From the NCBI RefSeq assembly GCF_035222275.1, contig NC_085881.1:1550001-1614000 (forward strand): a DNA stretch of 64,000 nt. The letters are read 5' to 3'. Numbering within the stretch: the stretch's first letter is position 1; every line of letters begins with the position of its first letter. A program made the translations under genes and the position numbers. The notes under the pieces were generated by a model. The model saw nothing but the letters and a program-made list of their open reading frames with translations. It was not told where the DNA came from and did not search any database. Source of the DNA: Podospora bellae-mahoneyi (lineage: Eukaryota > Ascomycota > Sordariomycetes > Sordariales > Podosporaceae). Shown here piece by piece: positions 1 to 12,508 of the stretch.

Positions 1-3000
1 AGCACCTCATACCGCCTGTGACACCTTGCCTGTGCAGCATGTCCTGTGCACCTACATTCTTCTCATGATAACGACGGGATGGGACGAGTTTGAAAAGGTG
101 GCGGCTCCGCGGCTCCGGAGAATTCGTCAACAACCGAATGCAACCCCCCTCTTCCTTCAGCTACGCCAGAATTCGAGCCTTGGAGCAGAAAGGCAGGAGG
201 AGAGCAAGTATTGGTGACGGTCCGTTCTGAGCGATAAGACAGCTCAGTGTGGTGAGTTTTTAGTGCACCTTTGATCCGTCCGCTCTGTCAAGACCATGTG
301 CATCGTTCCAAGCGTGTGGTCCGGTGTGACAGCAGGCCGAGTATCATCTGTCGTGCTTCGCCCTCGACCCAGGAGAAATTCCGACATGCAGGTCGACGAA
401 CCGCCAATTGTCCAATATGAACCGCTTCCGCTGATGCTGTGATGGATGTCAATCACAAAATTAAAAAAATGCATAACGAAACCCCGAGGTCTTTCGGACA
501 CTTATTCTTTACCAAGCACTCTCCTTCTTTTAGGGAACACCACTTTGTCACCGAGAGAGACTCCGAGGTAGGCTCGATTGCGGCCGGCGCACAGATACTT
601 GGGTTGCAGCCGCTTGAACTTTGATATCTTCGGGACGCTCTCTTTTTGGTTCAAGAACACAACACACGCCGCGTTTCCAATAGCACGCCTCGGCTCTCTA
701 GCATCCTAACAACCCATATGCTCATCAAGTGTTGGTGCCATCTGAGAGATTCTGTGCACGCTTCAAGACGACAACAAATAATAACAAAAGTATGTCACCG
801 ACGCCCGCACTCGCACTGTGGGTAGTCGGCAAGCCTGCGGATCACACCAAACCCCAAAGGGTTAGGAGGAAGATCGTGAACCTAGATCCTGGGAATTAGG
901 TGCGCAATTAATGGCGGCTTCGGCTTCAGCTACCGACGCTCCGAATCTGTAGAGAGCATGTACAGCTGAAAGATACATGGCACTTGCGCAAGTTCTGGTG
1001 AAGATCCGCGTACTCCGGTGAAGAGGACTCATTTCAGAGGGCGAGAGGCCGGCGCTCCAATGCAAGGGCGGAGACAGCAAATAATTCTGATTCTGCAATG
1101 AAAAGGCAGGAAGCGAGCATGTTGAGGTCTAGACCACAACCTGGAACTCCCTCAACTTTCCTCAGCATCTTGGCCCAATTCCGTTCTGAATGTATCGCCC
1201 CGTCTGATTGGTCAGGTCCAGGGTGGGCTACTGATGGGAGAAAAGCAACGACGTGCCTTGGCACCACCCACCACATGGCCCCTTGCATCTTGACCTTTTG
1301 CGATTTGCAAACTGTTTTGCTTTCTTTTTTTGTTTCCGGATCGGAGGTTGCAGACAACCATGAGAGCCAGAAACCTTCAAGCATCTTGACAAATCCGAGT
1401 CCCCCTTTTCAGGGAGATGGCACGCTTGCTTAATTCAACCCAGTCCCACTCGAACCCCCAACCCCACACACACATGACGTGGTGCGTCATGCTTTTTTAT
1501 TCTTCTCAACCTCGGGCCTCTCGTCCCCCTTCTTTCCGGTCAGCCAGTGCCCTTCCATTTTCTCCCATGGACTAGTAGGACACCAATCAGATGCCTCGGC
1601 AAGATCCCCGACGCCCATCTTTATCGAACTGATGCACACAGGCAATCAAGTCCAAACAGCCTCGCGGTTCCTGCGCCGTCGTTTTCATGGCTTTCATGGG
1701 ACCAGCTTTTCTGTCTCGCAGAGCCCTTGTCTCAGCTTTACCGTTGACATGTTCCACCGTGTTTCCGTGGCTCTGTCGACTGCCTTGTGTCTAATGAAAG
1801 GGGTCGGTACACGAATTCTATCGAGGGTTGGCATTGACAGACGCTTAATAACCACGATCCCCGGACTTTGCTGAACCCTTCTGCGATCATACTCGGTACG
1901 AGAAAAACAACTTTCCGGAAAACAGGCGTCATAGCCGCTTCGACACCACGACGCTGTGGGCTCAGCCTTTTGGGGCAGCTTTGCAAGTTTATTCCCCCCC
2001 CGGAGATTCCACTCGTTTTAGTTCATCGGTTTCAGCGCTTGGCTAACAGGACCATCGGAAAATTCTCCCCGTTTTGGATCTCCTTGCATCATACCTCGAG
2101 TGTCGTCTTCGCGTGCGGCTCAAGGAAGCTTGTCGAGGCAATGCCTTGAACATGTGCTTGGCGATGCGTATCGGGTCGGAAGCGTCGATGCCCTCACCAT
2201 ATCAGCAAGCGTGCTCTTGGCAAGTTCTGGTCACGGGGAGTAGCAACTCTCCTGTCTAGAAACCTCAGACCGTGCTCCGATGCGCTGCGAGTTGATTCAA
2301 CGTCCAAATCAAAGGGTCCAGTGCCATCCCGGCAACCATGGTGCCCCGGGTACTCGTGGTGGTACGTCTTGAGATATGTTGAGGCGCACGTCATGCATCT
2401 CGGTCGCAAGCAGCTGACGCTTATCGACCTCCCGCCAGCATCCGTTCATCTTTACGGAGCTGCAAGACCATCGCCTGCAGCTACCCGTCTTCAGACAGGG
2501 GCTATCCCAGATCTCGGGACACGATCAAGAACAAGCTCACCCGCAGCCTGGGATCGTTAGCCGTTGACAGGCTCGCCCTGCCGTGCTGGTTCGCATTAGT
2601 GGCCCCCCTTGAAGAGCTCTTCACCTCTCCCCAGGACCCCTAAACCCACGGTCCCACCCGAAGAAGAAGTACCCAGCTCTTTCTTAGCGACCGTTTCTGG
2701 AGTTGAGACAAGCAGTCCCGTGGACGTCATTCCGCTGTGGCTTCCCGGTGTGATTGGTTTCACTGGTACCTCGACATGCTGCAGCTGTTTCTTCCGAACA
2801 CATGAGCGCCTTCTCTCTGGGTCGGCCATCCCTCCCTCTCCTCGCTTGAATGACGAGGCTCTGTTTCGTTTCGCAGGGCTCATCAGCCAAGACAGACCCC
2901 TGGTTGGGATCTTTCGTTTTTCAGGGTCCAAGGACAATTTCTTCACTTTCCCATGGCTGTGTCACCGCACACTTGTTCGGTCATTTTTTCCCAGTTCTTG

Positions 3001-4563
3001 GTTTTGGACACCCAACCCCCGGCTTGCTCGCCCAGGGCCAACCGCAGCTGGGGACCCTTCAGCCCAATCATTTCAATCGATAGGCAGCACACGGGGGAGA
3101 AGCTAAAAAGCTAGGTTTGCGCGCGTTCGATGCTGTCACCTCTTGATCCTGGCCTTGTAGTCGAAAAGTTCGATCACGATGAACCCCTATCTTCTCTCGA
3201 TCGTGACCCCCCGGGAGATTTATCCTCTGCTGTGGCCCCCAACATTCAGCCGTATGGTTTTGATGCCCGTTCCAAGTTGATGTCATCTCCGCCTGCTGCA
3301 CGTTTCCCGAGTCCGCAGTCATCGAGGTCTTCACTCTGGCATCGATCGATAAGCATGGGAAGGTTCAGATACTTTACAGATCGATCATTCATAGGAAAGC
3401 TGTGTTCTTCAGATCAGATATGACCGAATGGCTCTGGAGGCCAGTTATCGTCATGAGATGGACATTGCTACAGCCGGTTACGTCACGACGCGGCCGGGGT
3501 TTGTGTCCGACTGTGCTGCTGTAACAAAAACAACAACAGGAACACCGAACAGTCATAATGGTCATATCTTGGATGCAATTCCAATTGGCTATCTTTCCAG
3601 CGTTTATTTCCTTCCTGCTGCAACAACGTCTCCATGATCTTCCAACCTCCCTCAGCACATCGTCTACTCTCATGTTTTTGCTCAACCAAGTTGGGGGAGC
3701 CTTTAACTGCAATCCTGCTTGGTTCCGCAAGCTCCCTGTACGCTCTGGTCTCGGTCGGTGTAGAGTCCAGTTGAAGCCCCATCGGTCCAGATATCATACT
3801 TTTTTATTTTTTTTTATTTATTATTTTATTTATATATATATCTTCTCATGGCCATGATTGATTAGAAATGCTAGACTAATTCTTATACAAGCGATCACCT
3901 ATGTGCCTGCTCAAACAAGGCATGCTGCGAAAAGAAGGGTCTGTTCGAGTCAAAGGGTGCTTGATTGATGTGCTTGTTGGAGACATCACTTTGGACGCCA
4001 TGTTAGCGGATGAATCTACCTAGACTGAATCATATGTATTAATGAAAGGCCTTCTCAGGGTGAATAATACAGCTCATCTCTTTGGAATCAGTTAAGGGGT
4101 GGATGTCTGGGCAGGCTTAGGCCCCTGAACTCAGGGTTGAATATGGAGAAAGACTGCTTGAGGCCCTTTGATGTAAGCTCATGAGCTGAAAGTCAGTCTT
4201 TGGATGGATAGAGCACAACACATATAAAATTTCCTCACACTTTGTAGCCAAGCTTACGTCAACAAATACAGAGCTGCCAGCAGCAAAGTGAATTCCGCCA
4301 AGTGAATTATCGTGGCCGGCCTCGATAGGTGCATCTTGGGAGCCACCCCCCTGTTGATAGCGCTCGGACCAGCATTTGGGAGCTGTGACGCTAGGGGGGG
4401 GGGGTGCCACTCCAAGGCCAGATTGCACACATCACTTTTTTACGTGATCGACTGTCACACTCTCTGCTCTGCTTGCTTCCAAGCTTCCTCTTGGTACTTG
4501 GATTTTCTTCTTCATTCTTCTCTTTCTCAACCTCGTCAACCCCCGTCTGGAGCTCGGCACACA
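1..4563. other. Gene-free stretch, no supported feature
   Basis: No open frame here resembles a known protein, and none has the length, start context or splice signals of a real gene. Open frames of up to about 165 codons exist on both strands but begin at non-ATG codons or overlap one another with no preferred strand. An AT-rich patch at about 3800-3845 contains TATATA runs. The last few hundred bases, ending in a pyrimidine-rich tract just before 4564, probably serve as promoter and 5' leader of the TRAP-alpha-like gene. A non-coding transcript cannot be excluded. Confidence 0.6.
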
Positions 4564-5568
4564 ATGGTCAACTTCAAGTGGTCTTCTCTTGCTCTGCTCG
4601 CTCTGCGCGCCGCCACCGTCTTTGCTCAGGACGATGTAAGTCCCAATGGTTCCGTCATCGCGCCACCTCACCTCGATAGCTCGAGCTCCCCGTCTAGCTT
4701 CACCGTCGCGCAAAACTATCAATTCGCATCGCAGCCTCGAGATTTGCAAAGGCTAACGTAGCATCAACCTCCAGGTCGACGCCGAGCCCAATGTTTCGAC
4801 TGCTGCCGAGACCCCAGAGCTCAAGGCCGATATCGAAACCACCTTCCCCGACTCTGATATCTTTGGTGTGAAGCTCGTCAACAACCGCATCAACAAGGCT
4901 CTCATTCAGATCACCAACAATGAGGCGACTCCAATTGACGTTGTCTACATCGGCGGTGCGTTCAAGACCACCCAGCCCCTCCCCGAGGATGCTCCTGCCT
5001 GGGGCGCCATTATCCGCAACTTGACCGCTGTCAAGGTCGAGGCCTCGATTCCTCCTGGTGGCAAGCACCAGATCCCTTTCCAGTTCACTCAGGACATGAA
5101 CCCCCAGGATGTCATTCTTGACCTCATGGCGGTCATTACCCACGCCGAGTCCGGTCACGTCTACCAGGTTCTCGCCCACTCCGGTCCCGCCACCATTGTT
5201 GAGCCCCCTACCAGCATCTTCGACCCTCAGATGTATGTGTTTCCGACATGAGCCTGACCGATGATGGTTACTAACTCTTCTCCAGCATCTTCCTCTACCT
5301 CTTCCTCACCGGTCTCTTCGGCGCCACCCTCTACTTCGTCTACAAGACCTGGATCGAGGCCCTCTTCCCCCAAACCCGCCGCGTTCCCGCCGTCAAGGGC
5401 AAGAAGGTTAAGAAGGTTGAGGTTGAGCCCCTTTCTGGCTCCGAGTCGGCCGGTGCCACCAGCACTGGTGCTGACAAGGACTACGATGAGGCCTGGATCC
5501 CCACCCACCACATCAACCGCCCCGTCGCCAAGCGCGTCAAGAGCAGTGCCAGCGGCAAGGCCAAATAA
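4564..5568 (+). CDS. Translocon-associated protein alpha (TRAP-alpha / Irc22-like), ER membrane
   Basis: This encodes a 270-residue type I membrane protein of the TRAP-alpha/SSR1 family, to which yeast Irc22 is related. The family sits beside the Sec61 channel in the ER and assists protein translocation. Three exons fit: 4564-4635, 4775-5232 and 5286-5568, with donors GTAAGT and GTATGT and a GCTAACG branch site in intron 1. A signal peptide covers about residues 1-21, cut after VFA. A luminal beta-rich domain follows (about 30-170; landmarks [14 protein letters not shown] and [12 protein letters not shown]). One membrane span lies at about 177-200, and a Lys/Arg-rich cytosolic tail ends the protein. 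The start is the first ATG before the signal peptide. Family assignment is confident; the role in this fungus is inferred from the family. Confidence 0.88.
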
Positions 5569-6381
5569 ATTTGGACCAGTCACGATATATAGATGGGAGG
5601 AACAAGCGTTGGGACAAGTTGACTCCTTGTCCTTTCGGGTGTAAGATGGGTTTTGCGGTTATAGCGGGGTTGGTTTGGCAAGGGTAGGTAGGGTGCATTT
5701 TACAAATCTGGCGGGCATTATTTATACAAATTTTACTTGCCTGGAAACTGGACTGGGATATTGGGCAGGTGTGTATGATGAAGTAAGAAAAAAGTTGGGT
5801 GCGTGCTTTTTTGTATGTACTATATGCTTCGTATGTTGGTCTGGAATCTATGAATTAATGTCTGATGTTGAGCGGTGGGGTATGACACGTGGACGCGTTT
5901 GGGATGGAGGGGACGTGTTTGAGGTTGGAGATCTCGTGTATCTTGCAATGTGTGAATGGGCATGCTTCTGAATGGGACTATATAGCATGGTATACGTTGG
6001 AGATGTTGAACTGGAGCGCGTTCTGCAACATGTGGTTCTGTAGGATACCAGCCAGACAGTTGAGCCCATCAATGGGTGGCATTCAACGCGTCAAAGATTG
6101 CGAAAAACATCATGCAACGTCCAATTCAACAGCGATCAATTGATTCACATACAAAAATCGCAAAAAATCGCCCAAAAAAGAAAAAAAAGATAACGGACTT
6201 TCCAAACGCCCCGCGGAATTGTTTTGATGTTTGGGTTAAAAACTGGACAGGTTGTACGCGGTAGTGGGAGTTTTCCGGATGGGGCGGGCACTGATCTGAT
6301 TTCTGGGTAGGGAAGGGGGCGCCAGGGCAAGTGCTGTGTGATTTTACCGGCTGATTTAATTCCCCAATTTAATTCTCGTTG

Positions 6382-6428
<47 letters not shown>

Positions 6429-6623
6429 TTTTTTCTGCATCTGTCCTTTCTTTCTCCCATTTACAAACAAAAACCAACCTGCAAAGAAACAACATTTTTC
6501 TCTCTTGAGGAATTTTACTTGCTCAATTTATTGCGCAATTGTTTGAAAAACGCACGCCGATTTGAACTAGACAGGACAACAAAAACAACCAAGCAGCAGC
6601 TACCACCCCACCAGAACAACAAA
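5569..6623. other. Intergenic region with 3' end of TRAP-alpha gene and AT-hook gene promoter
   Basis: No gene is visible. The first part is probably the 3' untranslated region of the TRAP-alpha-like gene. From about 6440 the sequence turns pyrimidine- and A-rich, as expected for the promoter and leader of the AT-hook gene. A 44-base T run lies at 6384-6427. Confidence 0.6.
6384..6427 (+). repeat. Homopolymer T run (44 nt)
   Basis: An uninterrupted run of 44 T lies about 200 bases upstream of the AT-hook gene start. Poly(dA:dT) tracts are known to exclude nucleosomes in fungal promoters, so it could act as a promoter element. Its exact length may be a sequencing or assembly artefact. Confidence 0.9.
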
Positions 6624-7076
6624 ATGGCATCCACCGCCCCAGACAGCGGCGCCACCCCCGTCAAGCGCGGCCGCGGCCGCCCTCCCAAGCCGGAGCACGA
6701 GAAGAAGCCGAAGCCGGTGCCTAGCGGGCGTGGGAGGGGAAGGCCCAAGGGGAGTGGTGGTGGTGTGAAGAAGAGTGCTGCGGCGACGCCGAAGAAGACG
6801 GAGACGACGGCTAGGGCGAAGGCTATGAAGGCGAATGCTGATAAGGTGGAGGCTGAGGCTGAGGCGGCAAAGGTTAAGGCTGGTAATGCTGGGGGTACAG
6901 GGAAGAAGAGAGGGCGGCCGTCGGGAGGAGCGGCTACGGTTAAGAAGACGGAGAGTGTTAAGAGGGGGGGGCCGAAGGGTAGGGGGAAGAAGAAGGAGGT
7001 TGGTGAGGAGGCGGAGGAGGAGGAGGAGGCGGGGGGGGGTGAGGGAGGGGAGGGGGAGGGCGAGGAGAGTTCTTAG
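6624..7076 (+). CDS. AT-hook (HMGA-like) chromatin protein; possible longer acidic tail to 7184
   Basis: A 150-residue single-exon protein, very rich in Lys, Gly, Arg and Glu, predicted to be nuclear and to bind the minor groove of AT-rich DNA. Three AT-hooks are visible: KRGRGRPPK (14-22), GRGRGRPKG (35-43) and KKRGRPSGG (94-102); a weak fourth lies at 113-123. The C-terminus is acidic (EEAEEEEEAGG and after), the same plan as HMGA proteins: hooks followed by an acidic tail. The start ATG lies in AACAAAATGG. Oddity: the stop TAG at 7074-7076 is followed in the same frame by 35 open codons, almost all Glu, Asp, Gly or Ser, ending at a second TAG (7182-7184). The acidic tail may therefore really run to 7184 through splicing, readthrough or a base error. 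A perfect in-frame intron is possible only with a poor donor (6999-7076). Confidence 0.82.
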   Translation: MASTAPDSGATPVKRGRGRPPKPEHEKKPKPVPSGRGRGRPKGSGGGVKKSAAATPKKTETTARAKAMKANADKVEAEAEAAKVKAGNAGGTGKKRGRPSGGAATVKKTESVKRGGPKGRGKKKEVGEEAEEEEEAGGGEGGEGEGEESS

Positions 7077-7184
7077 GAGGAGTGGAAGGGACTGGAGAGT
7101 GGTGAAGATGGGGAGGGGGAAGAAAGTGATGGGGAGGAGGAGGAGAAGGAGGACGAGGACGAGGACGAGGAGATGGAGGATTAG

Positions 7185-7806
7185 GGAGGGGGATTCGTCT
7201 CTTTTGTATGGTGTGGGTTATTGGGTGGGGTTAGGCGTGTGAAAGTGCGTTATGGAGTTTACTTATCTGCTAGGGAAGTGTCGTGTTTTTGGCGGGAGAT
7301 CAAAGGCTTTTCGTTAATTGATATATATTTTACCCAGCGATTGTCACGTCGATGTCTAGCGCAATCTGTGCTGGAGGGGATGCTTGATGGTGCTTCTCGA
7401 TACGCAAAATATACATGCAGCTACCCCGAATGCTACTATCCGTGGTGATCCCGCACAAAAGGCCCAAGCGCTTCTCTTGAACCTCTGCCAAGCAATATTC
7501 TGCTCAACCCTGTTAAGCCTCAATCCTTTGCGCCTTTTCAGGAGAATTCCCCTCTTACTTTCTAGGGAGCTCTCATACGACTATGGAGAGCTGCGCACGA
7601 CGACTGATTTCATTCCGGGGGTCTTTATTTGACACGACGTGAGAAAAAACAAAATTCACACCTTTCTTTGCACTGATTCATTCAGCCTGTTTTTTTTTTT
7701 TTTTTTTTTTTTTTAAACAAACCACCAACAACAACTCTCTCCATCAACAATCCACATCAACAATCCACATCACCATCAGTTTTCATTTATCAACAACAGC
7801 ATCAAA
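7185..7806. other. Intergenic, promoter of the DExH helicase gene
   Basis: No gene is visible. A 25-base T run lies at 7690-7714, followed by a CA-rich leader with repeated CAACAATCCACAT units just before the helicase ATG at 7807. The first part probably holds the 3' untranslated region of the AT-hook gene. Confidence 0.6.
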
Positions 7807-10800
7807 ATGGCCAAACACAAGAAAACACCCGCCCCAGCCCCACCACCACCGGCAGCATCATCCACTGGGAAGAGCTCGTCATCCAGCGGGAAAAAAGACA
7901 CCAAGAAGAAACCCCCAGCAGCCGAAGACGACAGTTTCATCGTCTTCACCAACTCAGACAAGGACCCCAAGCGCCGCACAGGTGGTGGTTCCAGCAAAGG
8001 CGGTCCTTCCTCCGCTGGTCAGCAACAAGAAAGTATTGACTCTGGCCCCCCAAAACCAACAGTCAAGCAAATCATCGGCGGCGCTTCCTGGACGGGAAAA
8101 CTACCAGTCAATCTCCTCTCTGAGCACTGCCAACGCCAGAAATGGGATCGTCCAGAGTACAACACCATGAAGACCAAGGATGGGTTTTCGGTTATCGTCT
8201 CTTTATCTGCTCGCAACCCGAAAACGCAAGAAGTGACGAAATTGCCGCCTTTTAAACTGCCGCCTAGTCATGTCCATTTGGCGATTAAACCGACTGCGTT
8301 GGAGGCGAAGCATTTCGCGGCGACGTATGCGCTTTTTAGGGTTTGTAGTATGAAGAATATTCATATGACGCTGCCGCCGGATCATAGGGGGTATTGGAAG
8401 GAGTTGGAGCAGTTGAAGAAGGAGGATGTGAAGGAGGGGAGGGGGTGGATGTATGAGGCTGATCCGTTCCAGGCCTTGAGGGAGAGGGAGGAGGCGAAGA
8501 GAGAGGCGGAGAAGAAGAGGGCGCAGGTTCAGGCTGCGAGGGAGAAGCAGCTGCAGGAGCAGGCGAGCTTTGGGGGGGTACCGATGAGGGGACCGGGTGG
8601 GGGATCGGGAGCGGGAGCGGGAGGAGGAGGTGGTGGGGGGGTGAGTAATTTGATGAGGGGGTGGGCTACGGTGCCCAAGATTGAGATGGGTGGGAAGACT
8701 AGGACGCAGCTGGAGGAGATTTTGAGGAGGGAGACGGTGTGGAATCCGCATGGGGTGGTGATGACGGAGAGGCAGAAGGGGGAGATTGTGAGAGAGTTGA
8801 AGGGGCTGGGGTTTAGGCAGAGCCATGTGGAGGAGGCGGTGGAGGAGTGTAAGGATCGGGAGGAGACGTTGGAGTGGTTGTTGGTGCATATTCCGGAGGA
8901 TGATTTGCCTAGGTGGGCGCTGCCGGAGAAGTATAGCGCGGGAGTTACGGTTGCTGCGACGGATTTGAGGAGGGAGGGGGCGATCAAGCGGTTGGCGGAG
9001 TCGGGGTATTCGGTTGATTTGGTGAGGAAGATCTATGATGCCAATGGGGGTGATGAGGGGAAGGCTGCTTGCGCTCTGCAGGAGTTGCTCTTGGCGAGCG
9101 GGAGTGGTGAGCAGGAAAAGGCGCAGGAGGAAGAGCTTGATACCTGGAGGGACTCGGATGAGTGCTGGGAGGAGGAGATGGCTACTCTCGAGGCGAGCTT
9201 TGGTGATCTCTACTCGAGCAGCTCGCCTGAGGTGTGCAAGATTCGGCTGGAGGGGGTTGTTAACGGGACTCACAAGGATGTGGAGACATACTTGCAGTTC
9301 CGGAAGTCGCCCGAGTATCCTGCGCAGGTCATCTTGGCCATCGAGGCCCAGCTTCCGGCGTACATCAAGTTGAGCATCATCAAGAAGGCGTTGGCGTATA
9401 CGAGGGAATCACTGCAGGGCGAGGAGACCAAGATTTACTTTATCGTGGATTGGATCCAGCAGAATATCAACGAGATTATCGAGAAGCCAGGCGCTTTGAG
9501 AGATGTTGCGGCAGTGGCATCGGCTGCCTCAGAAGTACCAAGACCGGTGGCCAAGTCATCACGGAAGCGGCAACGGTACCCGAAGCCCATTAATTGGACA
9601 CCAAACCCGCAGAGCAAGCAGGAGTGGTTGGCCCGGACAGAGGCTCCCAACTACAAGAAGATGGTGGCGCAGAGAGAAAGACTGCCGGCTTGGCAAGTCA
9701 GGCAGAGGGTTGTCCAGACTGTTCAGCAGAACCAAGTCACCATCATTTCTGGAGAGACGGGTTCCGGAAAGTCTACGCAGTCTGTTCAGTTCGTTCTGGA
9801 TGACCTGTACGATCGGGGTCTTGGCGGGAGTGCCAACATTATCGTCACCCAGCCCCGTCGTATCTCTGCTCTCGGTCTTGCCGACCGTGTGGCTGAGGAG
9901 AGATGTACTCAGGTTGGGCAGGAGGTCGGTTTCTCGATTCGTGGCGAGCACAAGACAAGCCCGAGTACCAAGATCACTTTTGTGACCACTGGTGTGTTGC
10001 TCAGAAGATTGCAAACTTCTGGCGGCAGGGTTGAAGATGTGGTGGCATCTCTGGCTGACGTCAGTCACATCGTTATCGATGAAGTCCACGAGCGTAGCTT
10101 GGACACGGACTTCCTGTTGAGCATTGTTCGCGATGTTCTTTACAAACGGAGAGATCTCAAGCTTATCCTCATGAGCGCCACTCTTGACGCGTCTTCGTTT
10201 AGGGATTACTTCATGGTAGACAAGCAGAACGTCACGGTCGGTCTGGTCGAGATCGCGGGCCGCACATATCCTGTCAATGACTTCTACCTAGACGACATCA
10301 TCCGTATCACTGGTTTCAGTGGTGGAAATCTCGGTGGTAGGAACGACTACTACGACGACAGCGCAAACCAAGCGTCTGGCAGAGATGTCGACCCCGTCAA
10401 CAAGATTATCCAGAGACTGGGACACCGGATTAACTATGACCTGCTTGCTGATGTTGTCAAGGCAATCGATGAGGAGCTGTCAAGCTTGCAGAAGGCCGGT
10501 GGTATCTTGATCTTCTTGCCCGGCGTGGCAGAGATCAACAGAGCGTGCAACGTCCTGCGATCAGTCAGCTCTCTTCACGTCTTGCCGCTTCATGCCTCGT
10601 TGGAGACCAAGGAGCAAAAGAAGGTGTTCTTGTCACCGCCACCTGGCAAGAGAAAGATTGTTGTCGCCACCAACGTTGCTGAAACGTCCATCACCATCGA
10701 TGACATCGTTGCCGTTATCGACAGTGGTCGTGTCAAGGAGACGTCGTTTGACCCCCAGAACAACATGCGGAAGCTGGAAGAGACTTGGGCTTCTCGGGCA

Positions 10801-12101
10801 GCTTGCAAGCAGCGCCGTGGCCGTGCCGGTCGTGTGCAAGAGGGCAACTGCTACAAGCTCTACACACGAAACCTTGAGCAGCAGATGGCTGAGCGGCCTG
10901 AGCCTGAGATCAGGAGAGTTCCTCTTGAGCAACTGTGCCTGGCTGTGAGAGCGATGGGTATCCGTGATGTCAGCCATTTCTTGTCTCGGGCGCCGACGCC
11001 CCCTGAGGTGACAGCGGTTGAGGCGGCTATCAATATGCTTCGTCGGATGGGTGCTCTGGATGGCGATGAGCTGACGGCTCTTGGTCAACAACTGTCCTTG
11101 ATCCCAGCTGATCTGAGGTGCGGTAAGCTCATGGTTTATGGTTCGATCTTCGGCTGCCTCGACGACTGTGTCAGCATTGCCGCCATCCTCAGCACCAAGA
11201 GTCCCTTCTTGTCGCCGCCAGACAAGCGTGAGGAGGCCAAACAGGCCAAAATGCGCTTCGCTAGAGGCGACGGTGACCTGCTCACTGACCTCCGCGCCTA
11301 CCAAGAATTCGACGCCATGATGTCGGATCGCGTGCCTCAGCACCGCATCCGCCAATTCTGCTCCGAGAACTTCTTATCCTATCCCACCATGTCAGACATC
11401 TCTTCCACTCGCACCCAGTTTTACTCCAGCTTGACTGAGATGGGGATCATTCCCCGTTGGTATAACCCTCAAGCCTCGCAGCAACAACAGCAGCAGTCGA
11501 TGGTCCTCCTTCGTGCGTTGACAGCCTCTGCATTTTCCCCACAAATCTGCCGCATTCAGTTCCCCGACAAGAAGTTTGCTGCTTCCATGGCTGGTGCGGT
11601 GGAGTTGGATCCCGAAGCAAAGACGATCAAGTACTTTGCTCAGGAGAGCGGGAGGGTGTTTATCCACCCCAGCAGCACGCTGTTTGACTCGCAGGGGTTT
11701 TCGGGGCACGCGAGCTTTGTGTCCTATTTCAGCATGATTTCGACGAGCAAGATTTTTGTCAGGGATTTGACGCGTAAGTTTGTCCTGTTCTTTTTGAAGT
11801 GGTTGGCATGGTGGGCTAACAAAAAAAATAAAAAAATAAAATAGCATTCAACGCTTACACCCTCCTCCTCTTTTCTGGCGCCATTGAACTCGACACGCAG
11901 GGTCGTGGCCTGGTGGTGGACGGTTGGTTGAGACTGAGAGGCTGGGCGAGAATCGGTGTCTTGGTGTCGAGGCTGAGGGGCGTGATCGATAAGCTGATCG
12001 AGACAAAGGTCGAGAACCCGGGTGTGGACTTTGACAAGCAGAAGCAGGATGTGATCAGGCTGGTGGTGAAGATGATTGAGTTGGACGGGATGGATGCTTA
12101 G
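7807..12101 (+). CDS. DExH-box RNA helicase with UBA and RWD domains (DHX57 / Ucp12 / YLR419W type)
   Basis: This encodes a 1407-residue ATP-dependent RNA helicase. Exons are 7807-11773 and 11845-12101; the intron (71 nt) restores the family sequence DLTPFNAYTLLLFSG. The order is: low-complexity N-terminus with Pro/Ser/Lys runs; a coiled and Gly-rich stretch (about 210-280); a UBA-like segment (about 330-360, ending EETLEWLLVHIPEDDLP); an RWD-like segment (about 450-560); the helicase core; and HA2 and OB-fold domains. Core motifs are intact: Walker A GETGSGKST (649-657), DEVH (758-761), SAT (790-792), TNVAETSIT, and QRRGRAGR (1002-1009). The UBA-RWD-DExH order matches S. pombe Ucp12, yeast YLR419W and animal DHX57. 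Its substrate is not established for this family. Codons change from C-ending to strongly G-ending near 8200. Confidence 0.93.
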
Positions 12102-12300
12102 ATGGGATTAGATAAAATGGAGTAGAATAGAGAATAGACGGATGATTTACGAACACTGTTGGGGTGTCCCAGGTGGTCGTGGTGGTAGATGCAGCTTGGT
12201 TATTATCGACAGCAAGAGAGGTGACACTGGAAGGAGCAAAGAAACCATGGTTCGTATTTAGGTCAACCTCACAGCTTCCAACACCAGCTTCAATATTCTT

Positions 12301-12492
12301 CTACCAGGGCGCCCTTTGGTCAGCACAAATGGTTAAGAATGTGGGAGCTTGCTGTTACTGCCCCCCCAAGCCGCGAGCTTGCAACCGATAGCTCCCGAGT
12401 TCGATTCCGGAGTAAAACCCACCCTAATAGGTTTTCGTAGCCGGCCACCTCTTTCAGACACTGGTCTGGACGGGTTGGCCAGTGAGCTTTTT
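12301..12492 (+). mobile_element. SINE-like tRNA-derived element, copy A
   Basis: This segment is similar along its whole length to 17714-17901, 5.4 kb away. The head carries a Pol III B-box (GAGTTCGATTCC, 12397-12408) and, about 75 bases upstream, an A-box-like segment (TGGTCAGCACAAATGG) resembling the D-arm of a Ser or Leu tRNA. The tRNA-unrelated body holds a near-invariant block TTTTCGTAGCCGGCCACCTCT and a hairpin (CCAGACAC...). The longest identical block shared by the two copies is 33 bases around the B-box. There is no open frame, as expected for a SINE. Boundaries are the limits of visible similarity; I see no clean target-site duplication. Confidence 0.6.
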
Positions 12493-12508
12493 GGGGTGCC
12501 TAACATGA

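Noticed and set aside
2609-3106. A 165-codon frame in the first gene-free stretch
   Set aside because: It starts at TTG, has no splice signals or homology, and overlaps an equally open minus-strand frame.
3940-3970. tRNA B-box-like GTTCGAGTCAAAG
   Set aside because: No matching acceptor stem, anticodon arm or A-box at the right distance.
8203-9273. A 356-codon minus-strand open frame
   Set aside because: Antisense to the helicase exon, in the G-rich part; composition is Pro/Leu/Arg shadow sequence.
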